DNA from: Fragilaria crotonensis
Taxonomy: Eukaryota > Bacillariophyta > Fragilariophyceae > Fragilariales > Fragilariaceae
Assembly (NCBI GenBank): GCA_022925895.1
Contig: JAKSYS010000041.1
Coordinates: 110,597-174,596 of the forward strand
DNA: 64,000 bases
Reading direction: 5' to 3'
In this document: positions 1 through 11,128 of the stretch, in pieces
Numbering within the stretch: position 1 is the stretch's first letter
Layout of the letters: each line of letters starts with the position of its first letter
The notes under the pieces: model-generated
Databases searched by the model: none
What the model was told of the DNA's origin: nothing
What the model saw: the letters and a program-made list of their open reading frames with translations, nothing else
Position numbers and translations under genes: made by a program

Positions 1-2692
1 GATATAAGCAGAACACAAAAAAGAGACAGAGTGCATCTTCTGGAAGTATAATAGGCAAGCACTCTTCTGTAGGAGGCTCTGTTACCTCAACCGGCCGGTG
101 GTGCAATCTACACAAAGAGTTTGGACAATCTACACGAAGCCCTTTATCAAGAATATTTGGGCTTATGCTACATTTGATTGTTTCAAGGGTCAGTCCAAAG
201 GTGAATTCCATCCTCGTTTGACGCAGGAGCATTGTTTCGACCAGTACTATCTGGAGTGCTTCGTGCGGAAGGGTGCAGATGCCGAGCTGAGAATTGTCGC
301 AGTGATCAACGCAAAAAATATGAGTCGTCAACCCACACATTTTGAATGCTTGCTTGCAGTACAATCGACACAAAAAGCCTCAGCAGAAATTGGAAAGGCC
401 AGAAGGTTTAGGTATCAGATGCATTTGTGCTTATGATGACAGATGAGGTCATGGCTACATCTTCCAGCATTTCAATCTGGAAAACATCTGGCGCAACCAT
501 AAAATTGCATGCGACGACAGAAAAGTGACTGACTTGGCCTACCCAACAACAAAGTGCTGGACAGTATCTAAGTTCAAAAAGCTACCGGGACAAGAGCTGC
601 TGCCAGACAGACAGGGTTATTTCAATGCTACGTAGAGTCCTATGCAAACCTGCTGTGTTGAGTGGGGATACTACAAGAAGGTAGTTCAACACTGGGCATA
701 CATTGATAACAGAAAAGAAAGGAAAATTGTGACTTGCATAAGAGGAGGCAACCAAATCTTTGAGTACTTTGAGCTATCGCCACCGACAATTGAAGAGTAT
801 CTCAGCAGAAAGACTCCAGAATTGTATTGCTGTTGCATAGTCCAGCAAAATTGAATCGACACTTTTCCAATTTTGGGAATGTAACTGGCTGATGAGGCAA
901 CTGTGAATCCAAGCCTAGTATATGTGCTAAGAACAAGAACCCTAGGAAACGCAAGGAAAGGTGGAAAGCAGAGGTGTCTCTCAAACGCCAGTAAGAAGTC
1001 GAATTTTGCAGCGAGGGTCCAGCACCTTGTCGATTCGACACCTCCTCGTCCATTCAACACCTTCTTGCTTGTTTCTGAAAATGAACTTCAGACAATCTCC
1101 TCTACAAACGACGTTGCTGCAGCAACTATTGCTGACAGCACCGACGATCAGGAAAGTCAACGTGAATTCTTCTTTCCGGAACTCATCAGTTCAGCCAGGT
1201 GGACGAATTATGATCTTGTGCAGTCTGGCTGATTGGTGCAGATGACCATGATGCCACTTGAAGAGCACTTGTTGCATCCGGCACACTGGAAGCTCCTTAG
1301 TAAGCATACATGCACATGCCAATGGTGCTTGATGATCTGACTGGCAAGCTTAATCAAGATTATCCTTTGTTCAAGTCACATGCAGATCCTGGTAGAATTA
1401 TTCTGTCAGAACAGATCTCCTTGGTGCAACGAGAAGCTCTGTTTGAGCAAGGACTGATCACAATGAAGGGCTAACAAATGCTACAAGTGTCCAACCCGAA
1501 ATGGATGCTCTGTGTGGACCATTCTTTAAGTCTGCCACCTTCTCTTGAGGTGGAAATTGTACAGGAGAAACTGAAATAACAACAAAGAACAATCAAACAT
1601 GCCATTCAAGGGCACACTTCACAAGGAGAAGATATTGTGAGTTGCTTGACCAACACTAGGGTTTGATCAGAGCTTGGATCAGCAATGTAATGCTTGAATT
1701 CAGGGTTATCTTTCAAAACAAGTCAATTTTATCTCTCGATTCAACAAAGGTCATTCCATCATGATGAAGCATAATGGTGACGCTGTCAAACTTTTTCATT
1801 GTGTTGCATGCTCTTCATAAGACATCAACTTCCAAGTGGTTTGGGAACAGGGACAGGAGTTCAACAATTAAGCTGAGCTGGGTCTTGATCTTCAAGAATC
1901 TCTGTATCATGTTGTCACAAATAGCAGTATACTAATCTGTCAAGTCACGTAGCTGTGATGCTATTTTAGGGTACACGCCTTCTTCATCAATTTGCTCACC
2001 TGCTTAGACAATAATGTTAGAACAAGCAACTACAAATGATGAGGTCAATGCTGAATACACGCTTGCTTACCTTAGCAATTGTTGAACTCAATCCGGGTTG
2101 TTCCGCAATCCAACGCCGCACGGCCAGGTTGAATTTGTGGCTTGCACATCCAAGCAATGGTGGCACATTTAGAAGTCTGGCCACACAGCATGCTCTGGTT
2201 CACAGAGCAGTTATCGCCGACAAGACAAACTATATCAGCACATTGCTTACCATAGGACAGCAAAACCTTTGATAGATGTTCAACGTGATCTGAATGCTTG
2301 CATTCCTTTCATTCCATCGGCAAGCAATGGTTGCATACTTAGCATTGTTTGGCAAGCCGTTTCCTTGCCATTGACCACTTTCATGTGTGACGTGACGCAG
2401 CAATACCAACGTAGTGATGCGTTCCCTCGGTCCAACCATCAAGGACCACAGCAAATCTTGAAGGAATATCTTTTTTGTATGGTTTCCATATGGAAAGGGC
2501 TCGTGATAGAGACAGAGTACAAGTAGCATTAGAGCATTGGCGCACTACTAGCACACTAGCACACTATTCCAGTACTGTGAAATGCACTGTGATGTTGTAC
2601 CGGCAGAGTCACACATTAAGAATGCCGATGATGCGACAACAATGGAGTACATGTAGTGCGCTTCAGAGGTACCGGTTGTCATCATTGTAATC
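1..2692. other. Gene-poor stretch with decayed ORF fragments
   Basis: I see no intact gene here. Short open stretches at 98-436, 642-854 and 903-1232 on the plus strand follow one another in different frames and are rich in Lys, Arg and aromatic residues, as expected of a mutated old coding sequence, perhaps a mobile-element relic. I could not assign a family. A small array of 'agcacact' words lies at about 2545-2570, just before the aspartoacylase gene. Confidence 0.4.
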
Positions 2693-3721
2693 ATGAGAAT
2701 CTGTTCGTTGTACGCTATCTTTGCCCTTGTACCGGCGACGGCATCATCGTTAAATACAGTAAGAAACATCGCAATTGTCGGAGGCACTCATGGCAATGAA
2801 TACACCGGCGTATGGTGCATTAGGGAGTTGGATGCTGCTCCCCTGACTTGCTATCCATCCTTACACATCAAGACGCTGTTAGGAAACCCTGAAGCTCATT
2901 TTCAGAACAAACGCTTTATTGATGACGACCTCAATCGACAATTCACTGCTCAAAAGCTAATGGAGCAGACTAATACGGTCGAAGCCCGAAGGGCTCGCGA
3001 ACTCAATCAGCTCTTGGGTCCAAAGTCAAACCCCAAAACCGATGTCATTATCGACCTTCATACCACTACAACTAACATGGGAACTACATTGATTGTTCCC
3101 GCTGGCGATTCCTTCATGACGCAGGCAGCTGCCTATGTTGTATCCAAATTTCCAGAAGCTCGCATCTTGGTCCACAATCTTGGCGATCGCGACCAACGTC
3201 CGAATTTGTGTTCGACGGCTCGTCACGGCCTTACCATTGAAGTGGGACCCGTCCCGCAGGGCGTACTGCGACATGATGCCGTGGAGAACACGAAACGGGC
3301 GTTGCATGCGTTTCTCGAATTTCTGGAACGCACCAATCACGGGGATGGAGCAACAGTCTTGGCAGAACTGAAAGAAGTTTATCCCTCAGGCCACGTCCCG
3401 TGTTTTCAGTCGGCATCTGCCAAACATCCGGGAGAACTTTCGGGACGAATCAAATGGCCATCATGCGCGTACAATATTAACTTTCCAGCCTACATGGTCC
3501 ACAAGTCGATTCAAGATCGTGACTTTTGTATGATTCGAACCGGTGATCCTCTCTTCGTTGGAAGGGATGGAAGTGTTATCACATACAATGGTTCGCATGG
3601 CGACGAGGTGTATCTCATGTTTGTGAATGAAGGTGGATACTATTACGCAAGCAGTGGAACTGGAATTGGAGTGGCTGTTCCTAAAACTTTTGATTTGTTG
3701 ACTGGTCACTTTTCCAATTGA
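2693..3721 (+). CDS. Aspartoacylase (AspA/AstE family zinc hydrolase)
   Basis: A 342-residue intact single-exon ORF. Family members hydrolyse N-acyl amino acids such as N-acetyl-aspartate to acetate plus the amino acid. The zinc site is visible: GGTHGNE gives His33 and Glu36, and DLHTTT gives His123. DDLNR (Asn81, Arg82) matches the substrate-binding Asn-Arg pair, and IEVGPVPQG (Glu183) matches the catalytic glutamate. Length is close to human ASPA (313) plus about 20 extra N-terminal residues. That extension is hydrophobic (LYAIFALVPATASS) and could be a signal peptide, or a start too far upstream. The convergent 1209-residue gene begins 186 bases past the stop. I am sure of the family; the exact acyl substrate is not determined by sequence. 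Confidence 0.93.
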   Translation: MRICSLYAIFALVPATASSLNTVRNIAIVGGTHGNEYTGVWCIRELDAAPLTCYPSLHIKTLLGNPEAHFQNKRFIDDDLNRQFTAQKLMEQTNTVEARRARELNQLLGPKSNPKTDVIIDLHTTTTNMGTTLIVPAGDSFMTQAAAYVVSKFPEARILVHNLGDRDQRPNLCSTARHGLTIEVGPVPQGVLRHDAVENTKRALHAFLEFLERTNHGDGATVLAELKEVYPSGHVPCFQSASAKHPGELSGRIKWPSCAYNINFPAYMVHKSIQDRDFCMIRTGDPLFVGRDGSVITYNGSHGDEVYLMFVNEGGYYYASSGTGIGVAVPKTFDLLTGHFSN

Positions 3722-3906
3722 CCAAGTCACGTAAGACTTAATTACAGTAGATTGATGTATCAATTCGTCGTAGTTCGTCTCTTTGTTGCTTGATTCTAGC
3801 CTCCTTTCATGAGTTGGGCAAGGCATCGCTATATCTGTGCCGTTAAACGTGCAGGCATTGTATCATATCACGCGTACAGCCGGGATGAAGACTTCATTGC
3901 TTACCA

Positions 3907-6900
3907 TCAGGAACGACTGCTCTTCTTCTTTCGCGGCGAGGCATCCCTTTTCTGAACGAGAAAGTGCTCTATAGTGTCGTCCTGCTTTTTAACGATGACA
4001 CGATCCCGCTCCTTTCTATGGGTGCGTGACCGTTCCACAGGTTGATCGACACCGTCCCCCTTCACATGAGGTGAATCGCTTACTCTGCTAGATGGCCGGG
4101 AGCTGGACTTACTGGTTCTCTGGCGAACGGGGGGTTCTTCGTCATCAGCCCCTCTGGGGCGATTGGTGGAGGACCTCGACTTCCTCCTTTCAGAAGACCC
4201 GTCCAGAGCGACGTCATCTTTTCTATGTGAACTTTTGGTATGTCTCCGATCGCCTTTTGGAAGCACATCGCCGGCATATTTCGGGACGCTTGCAGATCGC
4301 TTCTTCCGCACCTTCTTGGGTTCGTCGACACCTAGACCGTCGTCGTCAATCGAACCCCATCCATCGGAGGATCGGCGTTCCGTAATGACGAGACTAGCCG
4401 CAAGGGGTGCGGTGGCATCTCCATCGGGTTTGAGTCGCGTCGTGCCAGGCAAGCGCGCTGACTCAGTGGACCGAGCAGTCGACGAACCTTTTCGTTCTCC
4501 AACCGATCCTGGTTTTCGATCGCCTTTTGAAAGCGTATCTCCGGCATATTTCGGGACGCTAGCAGATCGCCTTCTTTGCTCCTTCTTGGGTTCGATGACG
4601 CCTTCCACGTCATCATCGAGTGAACCCCATCCATCGGACGATCGGCGCTCCAAACTCAAGAGGCCAGCCGTAGGGGATGCAGAAGCTTCGGTGTCGGGGT
4701 TGCGACGAGTCGTTCCAAGGCGGCCAGGCACCTCATTGGAACCGCGGAGTCGAGGAGCAGGAATAAGCCCTTTCCCTTCGTCGAGCGAACCCAGCGAAGT
4801 TCGCCGCACAGTTCGTTGCTCCATCAGAAGGCCGTTGGCGTCTTCTAAGTCCTCCAGTTTGGTATGATTGTTTTTCTTCGAGATGAGCGAGGAAAAGAAA
4901 CCTTTCTTCTTCGTTTTAACTCTTGTCTCGGACGGATCAGTATCATCAAAAGCAAATGAACTAGAAGTTTCGGCGGTTGCTCCGGTACCAGTGGACGAAG
5001 CACCTTGTCGTGAGCCATCGGACGCCTTGCTCACCGGCAAACTATTGCTTCTTGTTTGGTCAAGCACAGGACTTCCAATGCTCTGCAAGGGCGCATCCTG
5101 CCCGATGCCATCCAGTTTTCTGTTCGAGTTCGCAGCAGCAGCAGCAGCCAGAGACCGTGCTTCAAGGGCTTTTAGAGCTGTGTTTTCGTGCTTGTCAGTG
5201 ACATCGCCGAGGCTATTTCTTGATACTGCCTCATGCTTCGGTCTACGCCACGGCTTCAACTCATTTGAAAGTGCACCCTTAGAGTCGTCAAGTAATGTCC
5301 CATCACTAGACCGCGAACTCTTGTTCTTGTCGTCGGAAACAGTTGTTTCCATTGTTGATGGGCGCCGTCTATCCTTGTCCCCGTTGCGAACTCTCTCAAT
5401 CTCACCGGCATTGTTTGTTCCCCGTTTGTTTTTGGTATCAAGAGCACCACTGCTCTCGCGGACACCGCTCTCGGCGTGTCGGTCTGAGGATCTTCGACTC
5501 GATTTATGACGCCTACGCTCCGATTCCTCTTTTGCTTGTTCATCATCAATTCCACCACCTTCATCGTCAACTCTGGATCGGGTAGGTCGGCGGCTGCTGC
5601 GCTCTTTGTCACGACTCTTGTCAACGAGTTCTTCATTGTCGCCACGCGAGGGTCGGTTTGATTTACGCCTTCGTTCACTATCGCCTTCCAATTCAGTCTT
5701 CTTGGAGCTTGATCTTTCCGATCGCGGGTGCGATTCGTTCGACGCCTTCGCATCATTCACGGGCTTTTCAGAATCTTTCGTGCCCTCTCGTTTTGAGACA
5801 GAGCGCCGCCTTTCACGATCAGCTTTCCTTCTCGTCTCTTCTTCTTGCATTTTCACATCATCGGCATCTACAGGCGCCGATGCATTGCGACTGGACTTTC
5901 GTTCGTCAGGCCTTCGTCGTCTCGGTTTCATTTCGGCGTCTATTGATGTCGTTTCAAGGCCACTTTTCTTGCTTTCTTCCAATGTTCGTCGTCGCTCGGC
6001 GTTCTTCGGTGCCGATTCCCTGCGACTGGGTTGGTGTACGTCAGATTTCCGTCGTCTCTCAGTCACCTCACGCTTGCCTTCGACATTGGATATCGGAGAG
6101 GAAATTTTCTTTGATCCTCTCGACTTCCTTTGTCTGCTGTCCGGCGACAAAAGGTCAGACGGCTGTTTTGCTTTCGTCAACGCCAAAATCTCGTCTCGCA
6201 ACTTTTGTTGTGAAACGGTATGAAGCTCTTCGTGAGCATGTGGAAACAACGATGTGCGCTCCTCGGCATCTAGCTTTCCTTGCACTTTCTGGGCGATGAG
6301 ATCATGATCAAAATCGTCGTCCGCTTCGTCGTGTGACCGATCTCCCTGCAGGCTCGCAGAGCAAACAGTAGCAGCGCCATCCTTCCACAAGCCATCAAAA
6401 TTGTCCCTAGGGATGTGACGATCAAGCGATCGTTCAAATCCTGCCGGAACCGTGTACAATGGGTCATCTTCCTCAGATTCGCCACCGTCGCTGTCTTCTT
6501 TGGCTAACGCGCTTAGCATAGTAATGGCACCGGGAGGCATAGCGCCCAGCGCCGAGCCTCGGTGCAAGTGTTTTTGTTGTCGCCAAGGCCGTAACTCTTT
6601 CGTGGCGACCTCTTCCGGATTTAACATTGTGTTGATAGATTTTCCCAAACTCAGGTCCATGCGTTGCATCAAGAGGCGCTTTTGCTCGGCTGGCGGGATG
6701 CTAGCAGAAATGAGTGACATATCGGCCATCGATTTATCATCTGGATCAGGATTCATATATGCCTTGAGCTCTTCTTCCAAGGCTGCTTCCTTGCCCATCG
6801 ATAGAAATGCCCCCAAGCCAAATTTCTCAGATTCCTCGTCAATTTCATGATCAAGTTCGGAATCGGCTTCACTTCCGTTGTCAGCCTCATCAATGTCATC

Positions 6901-7536
6901 GTCAAAAGTAGAGTCTTTGTACGGTGGTACTTGAACTGGTTCTGGCATTGGAATTTTGTGAGGCAACAAGTCTGGCTCCATTTCCAAATCGTCGTCTCCA
7001 GACAACAATGCCTTGCCATGCTTTCCTCTTTGCTGCCATGTATCAAGTTCTGTATCAGTGTCATAATCGGATTCATCATCGACATGCTGCGGTCCCGTGC
7101 CCCTGACCGAGTTGTCAATCTCCGGATCGTGTCCCTTTTTCAAATTATTCCAGAAACTTCCCTCTCCTGGACGTTGGTCATCTTCATTGATAGTATTGCT
7201 ATTGTTATTGTCATCCCTTCCTCCCAATCTCCACAGAGCACTGGCAACACCCGCATTCTGAAGCATGGCGGCGGGTGTGGACGACCGTCGTTTATACTCT
7301 TCAGTGTACTTTGATGTGGATGGTGCAGTCGCTGTTGCTATCGGAACGTCACCATGATTACTACCTGGGGCAGAGTGATGCGAGTCTTTCTTGATGGTCG
7401 TTGGTACAGCACTGCCTCTCAATTTTGTAAATGCGACTCCTAGGCCCCAACCACCACCAGCAGCTTTACGTTGCTGTTCTTGTTGCTGCTGAGTGCCTTC
7501 CATGTCTGCAATCGAATCCCAGAGGTTATCGTCCAT
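3907..7536 (-). CDS. Large charged, Ser/Arg/Asp-rich low-complexity protein, function unknown
   Basis: A 1209-residue single-exon ORF starting at ATG 7536. I recognise no enzyme domain. The first third is acidic and moderately structured (MDDNLWDSIADME start, then Asp/Glu-rich stretches). The middle is dominated by Arg/Lys/Ser tracts (RRRKS, SSRRSS) of the SR/phosphorylation-substrate kind. Near the C-terminus two imperfect repeats of about 90 residues each hold ERRSSDGWGS and RRSASVPKYAGD, at roughly 4545-4665 and 4255-4385. RRSS and RRSAS fit basophilic kinase sites. It ends in a Lys/Arg/Ser-rich tail (PRKKKSSRS). Very long antisense ORFs exist because of the biased composition; the minus frame is chosen because it is the only one open throughout. 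A giant transposon starts about 360 bases upstream of its start codon. Confidence 0.8.
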   Translation of the reverse strand: MDDNLWDSIADMEGTQQQQEQQRKAAGGGWGLGVAFTKLRGSAVPTTIKKDSHHSAPGSNHGDVPIATATAPSTSKYTEEYKRRSSTPAAMLQNAGVASALWRLGGRDDNNNSNTINEDDQRPGEGSFWNNLKKGHDPEIDNSVRGTGPQHVDDESDYDTDTELDTWQQRGKHGKALLSGDDDLEMEPDLLPHKIPMPEPVQVPPYKDSTFDDDIDEADNGSEADSELDHEIDEESEKFGLGAFLSMGKEAALEEELKAYMNPDPDDKSMADMSLISASIPPAEQKRLLMQRMDLSLGKSINTMLNPEEVATKELRPWRQQKHLHRGSALGAMPPGAITMLSALAKEDSDGGESEEDDPLYTVPAGFERSLDRHIPRDNFDGLWKDGAATVCSASLQGDRSHDEADDDFDHDLIAQKVQGKLDAEERTSLFPHAHEELHTVSQQKLRDEILALTKAKQPSDLLSPDSRQRKSRGSKKISSPISNVEGKREVTERRRKSDVHQPSRRESAPKNAERRRTLEESKKSGLETTSIDAEMKPRRRRPDERKSSRNASAPVDADDVKMQEEETRRKADRERRRSVSKREGTKDSEKPVNDAKASNESHPRSERSSSKKTELEGDSERRRKSNRPSRGDNEELVDKSRDKERSSRRPTRSRVDDEGGGIDDEQAKEESERRRHKSSRRSSDRHAESGVRESSGALDTKNKRGTNNAGEIERVRNGDKDRRRPSTMETTVSDDKNKSSRSSDGTLLDDSKGALSNELKPWRRPKHEAVSRNSLGDVTDKHENTALKALEARSLAAAAAANSNRKLDGIGQDAPLQSIGSPVLDQTRSNSLPVSKASDGSRQGASSTGTGATAETSSSFAFDDTDPSETRVKTKKKGFFSSLISKKNNHTKLEDLEDANGLLMEQRTVRRTSLGSLDEGKGLIPAPRLRGSNEVPGRLGTTRRNPDTEASASPTAGLLSLERRSSDGWGSLDDDVEGVIEPKKEQRRRSASVPKYAGDTLSKGDRKPGSVGERKGSSTARSTESARLPGTTRLKPDGDATAPLAASLVITERRSSDGWGSIDDDGLGVDEPKKVRKKRSASVPKYAGDVLPKGDRRHTKSSHRKDDVALDGSSERRKSRSSTNRPRGADDEEPPVRQRTSKSSSRPSSRVSDSPHVKGDGVDQPVERSRTHRKERDRVIVKKQDDTIEHFLVQKRDASPRKKKSSRS

Positions 7537-7895
7537 TTTTCAAAGTTTCCAACTATCCTTCCGTTTTGATTGTTGCTTTACTTGTCGAAATAAGAGAAGG
7601 AAGAGTGCAAGGCACAAGGCTCTGCTGTGGAACTTGATGAACAATGAACACACACACACCTCTCCTTTCGTATCGCTCGACAGAACGGAACGGGTCCAAC
7701 AGTAGGAGGAGTTTTTTTGTGATGTCCTGTGTGTAGTATACGGAATACGGTGTGTGTACGCTGCGAGCGTTGTCTACGCGTTCTTGGTTCGTGCTCGTGA
7801 CTGTGCCTCGTCGCCTCTTTCTGCCTGCTTGCGTTGACGTGTGCCAAGTTTCCAAGAGGGCCACAAGCGACCCAAACCCAACACGCGTTCTTGCT

Positions 7896-7903
7896 GTTGC
7901 TGT
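7896..7903. repeat. Target-site duplication, left (GTTGCTGT)
   Basis: The 8-bp word GTTGCTGT immediately precedes the CAGGGG terminus and recurs exactly at 26828-26835 immediately after the ACCCCTG terminus. A perfect 8-bp direct repeat abutting inverted termini is the footprint of transposon insertion. Confidence 0.9.
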
Positions 7904-7918
7904 CAGGGGTTGGAATAG

Positions 7919-9514
7919 CCCCAGACATTTCTGTCCTCTCCGGTAGGACACAAAGCAAAAAAAGATTGAAAACACGATTCAACTTTTGTCCTCTCAAAAA
8001 GCCAGCATCGAATTTGAGAGGACAAAAAGTAACCTTATAACCACGGGTTAATGAAATTTAACACGGCAAGTACCTTGTTAACATCGATCTCACCGCCTGA
8101 ATGCTACGAGCTTAGTCGCTGTATGTCACGGATTGCCCTGAATGCACCAATAGTACCTCCGGGGTACTTGTACCAGGGTTGATGCAGGAGCAAACGGGAT
8201 TTGACGAACACACACGGGTCCCAACGTTCTTCCAGTTGGATTGCATCCTCGTCGTGTCAATTTTTAGCGATAAACACGACACAAAAAAACGTATCACGAC
8301 TTGTTCTTCATATCCGTCCATACAATTGATCAGAAATTAATCGAGCAGCAGCGACGAAGATGATGAAGTCGTCGTGATGCCCGGAACAAGTGATGACGAT
8401 GGTGAAGTCGAAACGCAACGGACGAGACAGACAAGGAACAACGCTTCAGAAATGGTGTCGATTGCCTACAATAAACGCGACGCCTACTTCTCGATGCCAG
8501 AGCTTATTGCTAAGCGAATGAACCGAAGAATTGTTCACTATCCTTGTTTGGTGCGGAGACAATCAAGTTGTGTTTGGTGCTGTCGATTGGATCACTCCAG
8601 AGGAGGGCAACACAGCAGACACGGAAGGAAGACGACATGGTACTGTGCCGTTTGTGAAGTCGCACTGTGCAAAGTCAGGAGGTACAACGATCTCAGTTGC
8701 TTTGAACTTTTTTCACACCTCTCACGAATTATTCGACCCCTGCTGTGTTCAGGCACAGCAACTGAATGTTACAGTGCGCGGGCACAGCAACCGGCATCCT
8801 TTGCCACCTCGTCACCCTGCTGTGGGTGATGATCCAGATGCAGATCCGGATCAGGCGGTTCGTGCTGATCCAGATGCTGCACCTGTTGGTGACCTGTTGC
8901 CACCTGCTGTTGGTGCAAGCGTTGCTGCTGATCAGCATAATGACTCCCAGTCACAGCAGGATGACGAAGACTACTACTCAGCCCAGCAGGTGGATGTCGA
9001 GGTGCCTGAAGAAGAAAGCGACGATGCATTCACCGGTGATGACGACAATGAAGGAAGTGAACGTCCTGCTATTCGAAGGCGATTATCAACTAGCGTGATT
9101 ACTGTACCATTAAGATGGACAAGACAGAGTTGTTAGCTATGAAAAACAGTGGGGTCGCCGTTAAATTCAGAGAAAGCGCCCATGGTCATGTTGGACGATA
9201 GGTTTAACAAGAGAATTCAACATGTGAAAAATTAGAAATTGAATTTTGCACGAGGATTTTTTTGTGGAATTTGTCCTTATGCCGAGATCTGGGTAGGACA
9301 AAAGTTGCAATTCCACAGCGAAAACTACCTCGTTTTGCAATCACCGTAACTCCATCAATTTTGGCCCGAACAACAAAAGCGGGACAGATTTAGGAAGCTT
9401 ATGCCTTCACGAACAAACTGTACGCCTTCGTTTCTCATTGTTTCAGAAATAGGAAGTTAGCGAGTATCGCCAAATTTTGTCCTCTTTTTTGTCCTTAAAA
9501 TTTTGTGTCTGGGG
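7919..9514. mobile_element. Nested 1.6-kb DNA transposon (CCCCAGACA termini, ATAG duplication)
   Basis: Ends are CCCCAGACA at 7919-7927 and TGTCTGGGG at 9506-9514, a perfect 9-bp inverted repeat. ATAG is duplicated at 7915-7918 and 9515-9518. The right end of the host transposon carries the uninterrupted sequence GGAATAGTTA, so the empty site is visible. Near both ends are hairpins built on TTTGTCCTC/GAGGACAAA, for example at 7985-8031 and 9480-9500. It carries one ORF (8374-9136 region) without a recognisable transposase, so it is probably non-autonomous or from a family I do not know. Superfamily unassigned. Confidence 0.8.
8374..9136 (+). CDS. ORF(s) in the nested 1.6-kb element, unknown
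   Basis: Two overlapping frames cover this stretch. The upstream one (8374-8829) begins with an acidic segment (MMPGTSDDDGEVE). The downstream one (8531-9136, 201 residues) continues to an Asp/Pro/Ala-rich and then acidic tail with a basic patch (RPAIRRRLS). They may be one gene broken by a frame change near 8540-8700, since the first frame is the more plausible start and the second the more protein-like end. I recognise no catalytic motif. It could be the remains of a transposase N-terminal region or an accessory protein. Confidence 0.35.
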
Positions 9515-11128
9515 ATAGTTAAACTACCGGTTGTGGTATACCCGGTTTCCCGGTTTTCAACCGTACCAATACTGGCATTTTTAAAAAACCGGGAAACCAT
9601 TTGTGCCTTGGTGGTCATTTAACCAAATACTACCGCGCCACCCCGGTTATGACTATGGAAGTGTATAATTGAAAAAATTTCTTTAGCGTTGTATTATACT
9701 GTATTATAACTTATAACACATTATACCACGTGGTATAATACAACACTTCTGACAGTAGCCAGTAGCCCGCCGCAGGTGCAAATTTTTTTGACATGAAAAT
9801 TGTCTTTTTTAATGCAGACTTTATTACTTTTGGGTGATATGTTTGCTCTATAACTACTCATTTTCCAAGGCAAGCAGTTATCCTTTGAAATGGCAAAACA
9901 ATAGTTCAATCAAAGTGGTGGCAGAATGAAAACACAGCATAGAATTCCATTTATACATGATTGGAGTGTCTTTTGCAGGACGTGTTAGTTAGTATGGTGT
10001 GCCAACAAATGGTACTAGGTTTGCATTATTGTAGCTTTTAGTTCAGATATTTGAGTTTGGCTTTGTATCAAACTGTAATGCTGCGTAAAAGGGGAAATCT
10101 GAGGTCAGACTTTGGAGACAAAACAAACAACTGTCAGGGCTGCGTGTTGTTCGTGCATCAGTGGTGTTCACATCACTTCTCGACGTTAAGGACAACTCAT
10201 TCCCATTAACTTTTTGTGCCCATACCATGATGCTGCATCCCATCCATGTGCATTTTGCACTTAGATGGTGTAAAATCTGCTGCCAAGCTTGAAGATGCAG
10301 AATATGGACTGTAACCTGTAATCCTTTCACTGTTTGTGGCAAACAAGAGGAGGAGGCTATCGACTTTATCTGCCATGCATACCCAGTGGCTTTTGCCCAT
10401 GTCAAGCAATGAACAATCCCCAGCCACAACCGTTGTGGGATGCCTGCTAAGATGAAAATGAGAAGTCTGACTAAGGGATGCCAATCAGCTTCTGGCAGGA
10501 ATTGCAAATACCTTTGCGCTGCTGATGTTGATGACACTTGTCATGCTTTTGCACTAAGTACAACCATTGACTGTTGTGCAAGTCAATGCACAACCCTGTT
10601 GGACTTGCTATTCTTTCTGCTGATGTGCAGACTTGCAACAATGCATTCCAAAAGGTTGAACTGGTGGGATTTGGAAAACTAAGACTTGTCAGGGTGTGCT
10701 ATGCAGTCCTCACAGTGGTGCTGATGGCGCTCTTTTACCCTTTCTATTAGCTATGAAGCATCAGTTTTGCTTCCTATTGACTATTGTGCAGACAGCTATT
10801 CATCCTCCATCATGCACTGCTATTGTTGCAAGGTGTACCTCAGCAATCGGACTTGCAAAAAGCTAGCTTTGTCCAAGTTTGTGACCCTTGCAGTGGAAGT
10901 GTTGACGTCACCTTTATTATCTTGGGCTTAGATACCTTTTGAATAGAATTGTGCAACAGCAAGAAGTCAATTACACAAAGGAAATGGGCAGCACTAGTCC
11001 TAAAGAACTCCTCATACAAAATCATCATATCTGAATGGATTTGGCAACAGCAGTGTCACATCCAAAAAGACCCATGGGCTCTGTTGACGCGTACCTAAGA
11101 TGTAACACAAAGAAAAGTTAAGAAACAA
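9515..11128. other. Left subterminal region of the giant transposon, no gene seen
   Basis: The first 200 bases are rich in CCGG, ACCGGTT and runs of A or T, and include the palindrome TTATACCACGTGGTATAATA near 9722. The rest is moderately AT-rich, with scattered copies of AAGTCAATGCACAA also found in the tandem array that follows. The minus-strand open stretch at 10043-10537 shows no recognisable motif. Confidence 0.5.

Noticed and set aside
1-1300. piggyBac-like relic
   Set aside because: Some fragments looked transposase-like, but I could not place any catalytic motif, so I left it unassigned.
4163-6223. Long plus-strand ORFs opposite the 1209-residue gene
   Set aside because: They exist because the minus-strand gene is rich in Ser/Arg/Asp codons that avoid stops on the opposite strand; they are broken into pieces and have no domain.
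10043-10537. Minus-strand 164-residue ORF as a transposon gene
   Set aside because: No motif, and sequence shares words with surrounding repeats.
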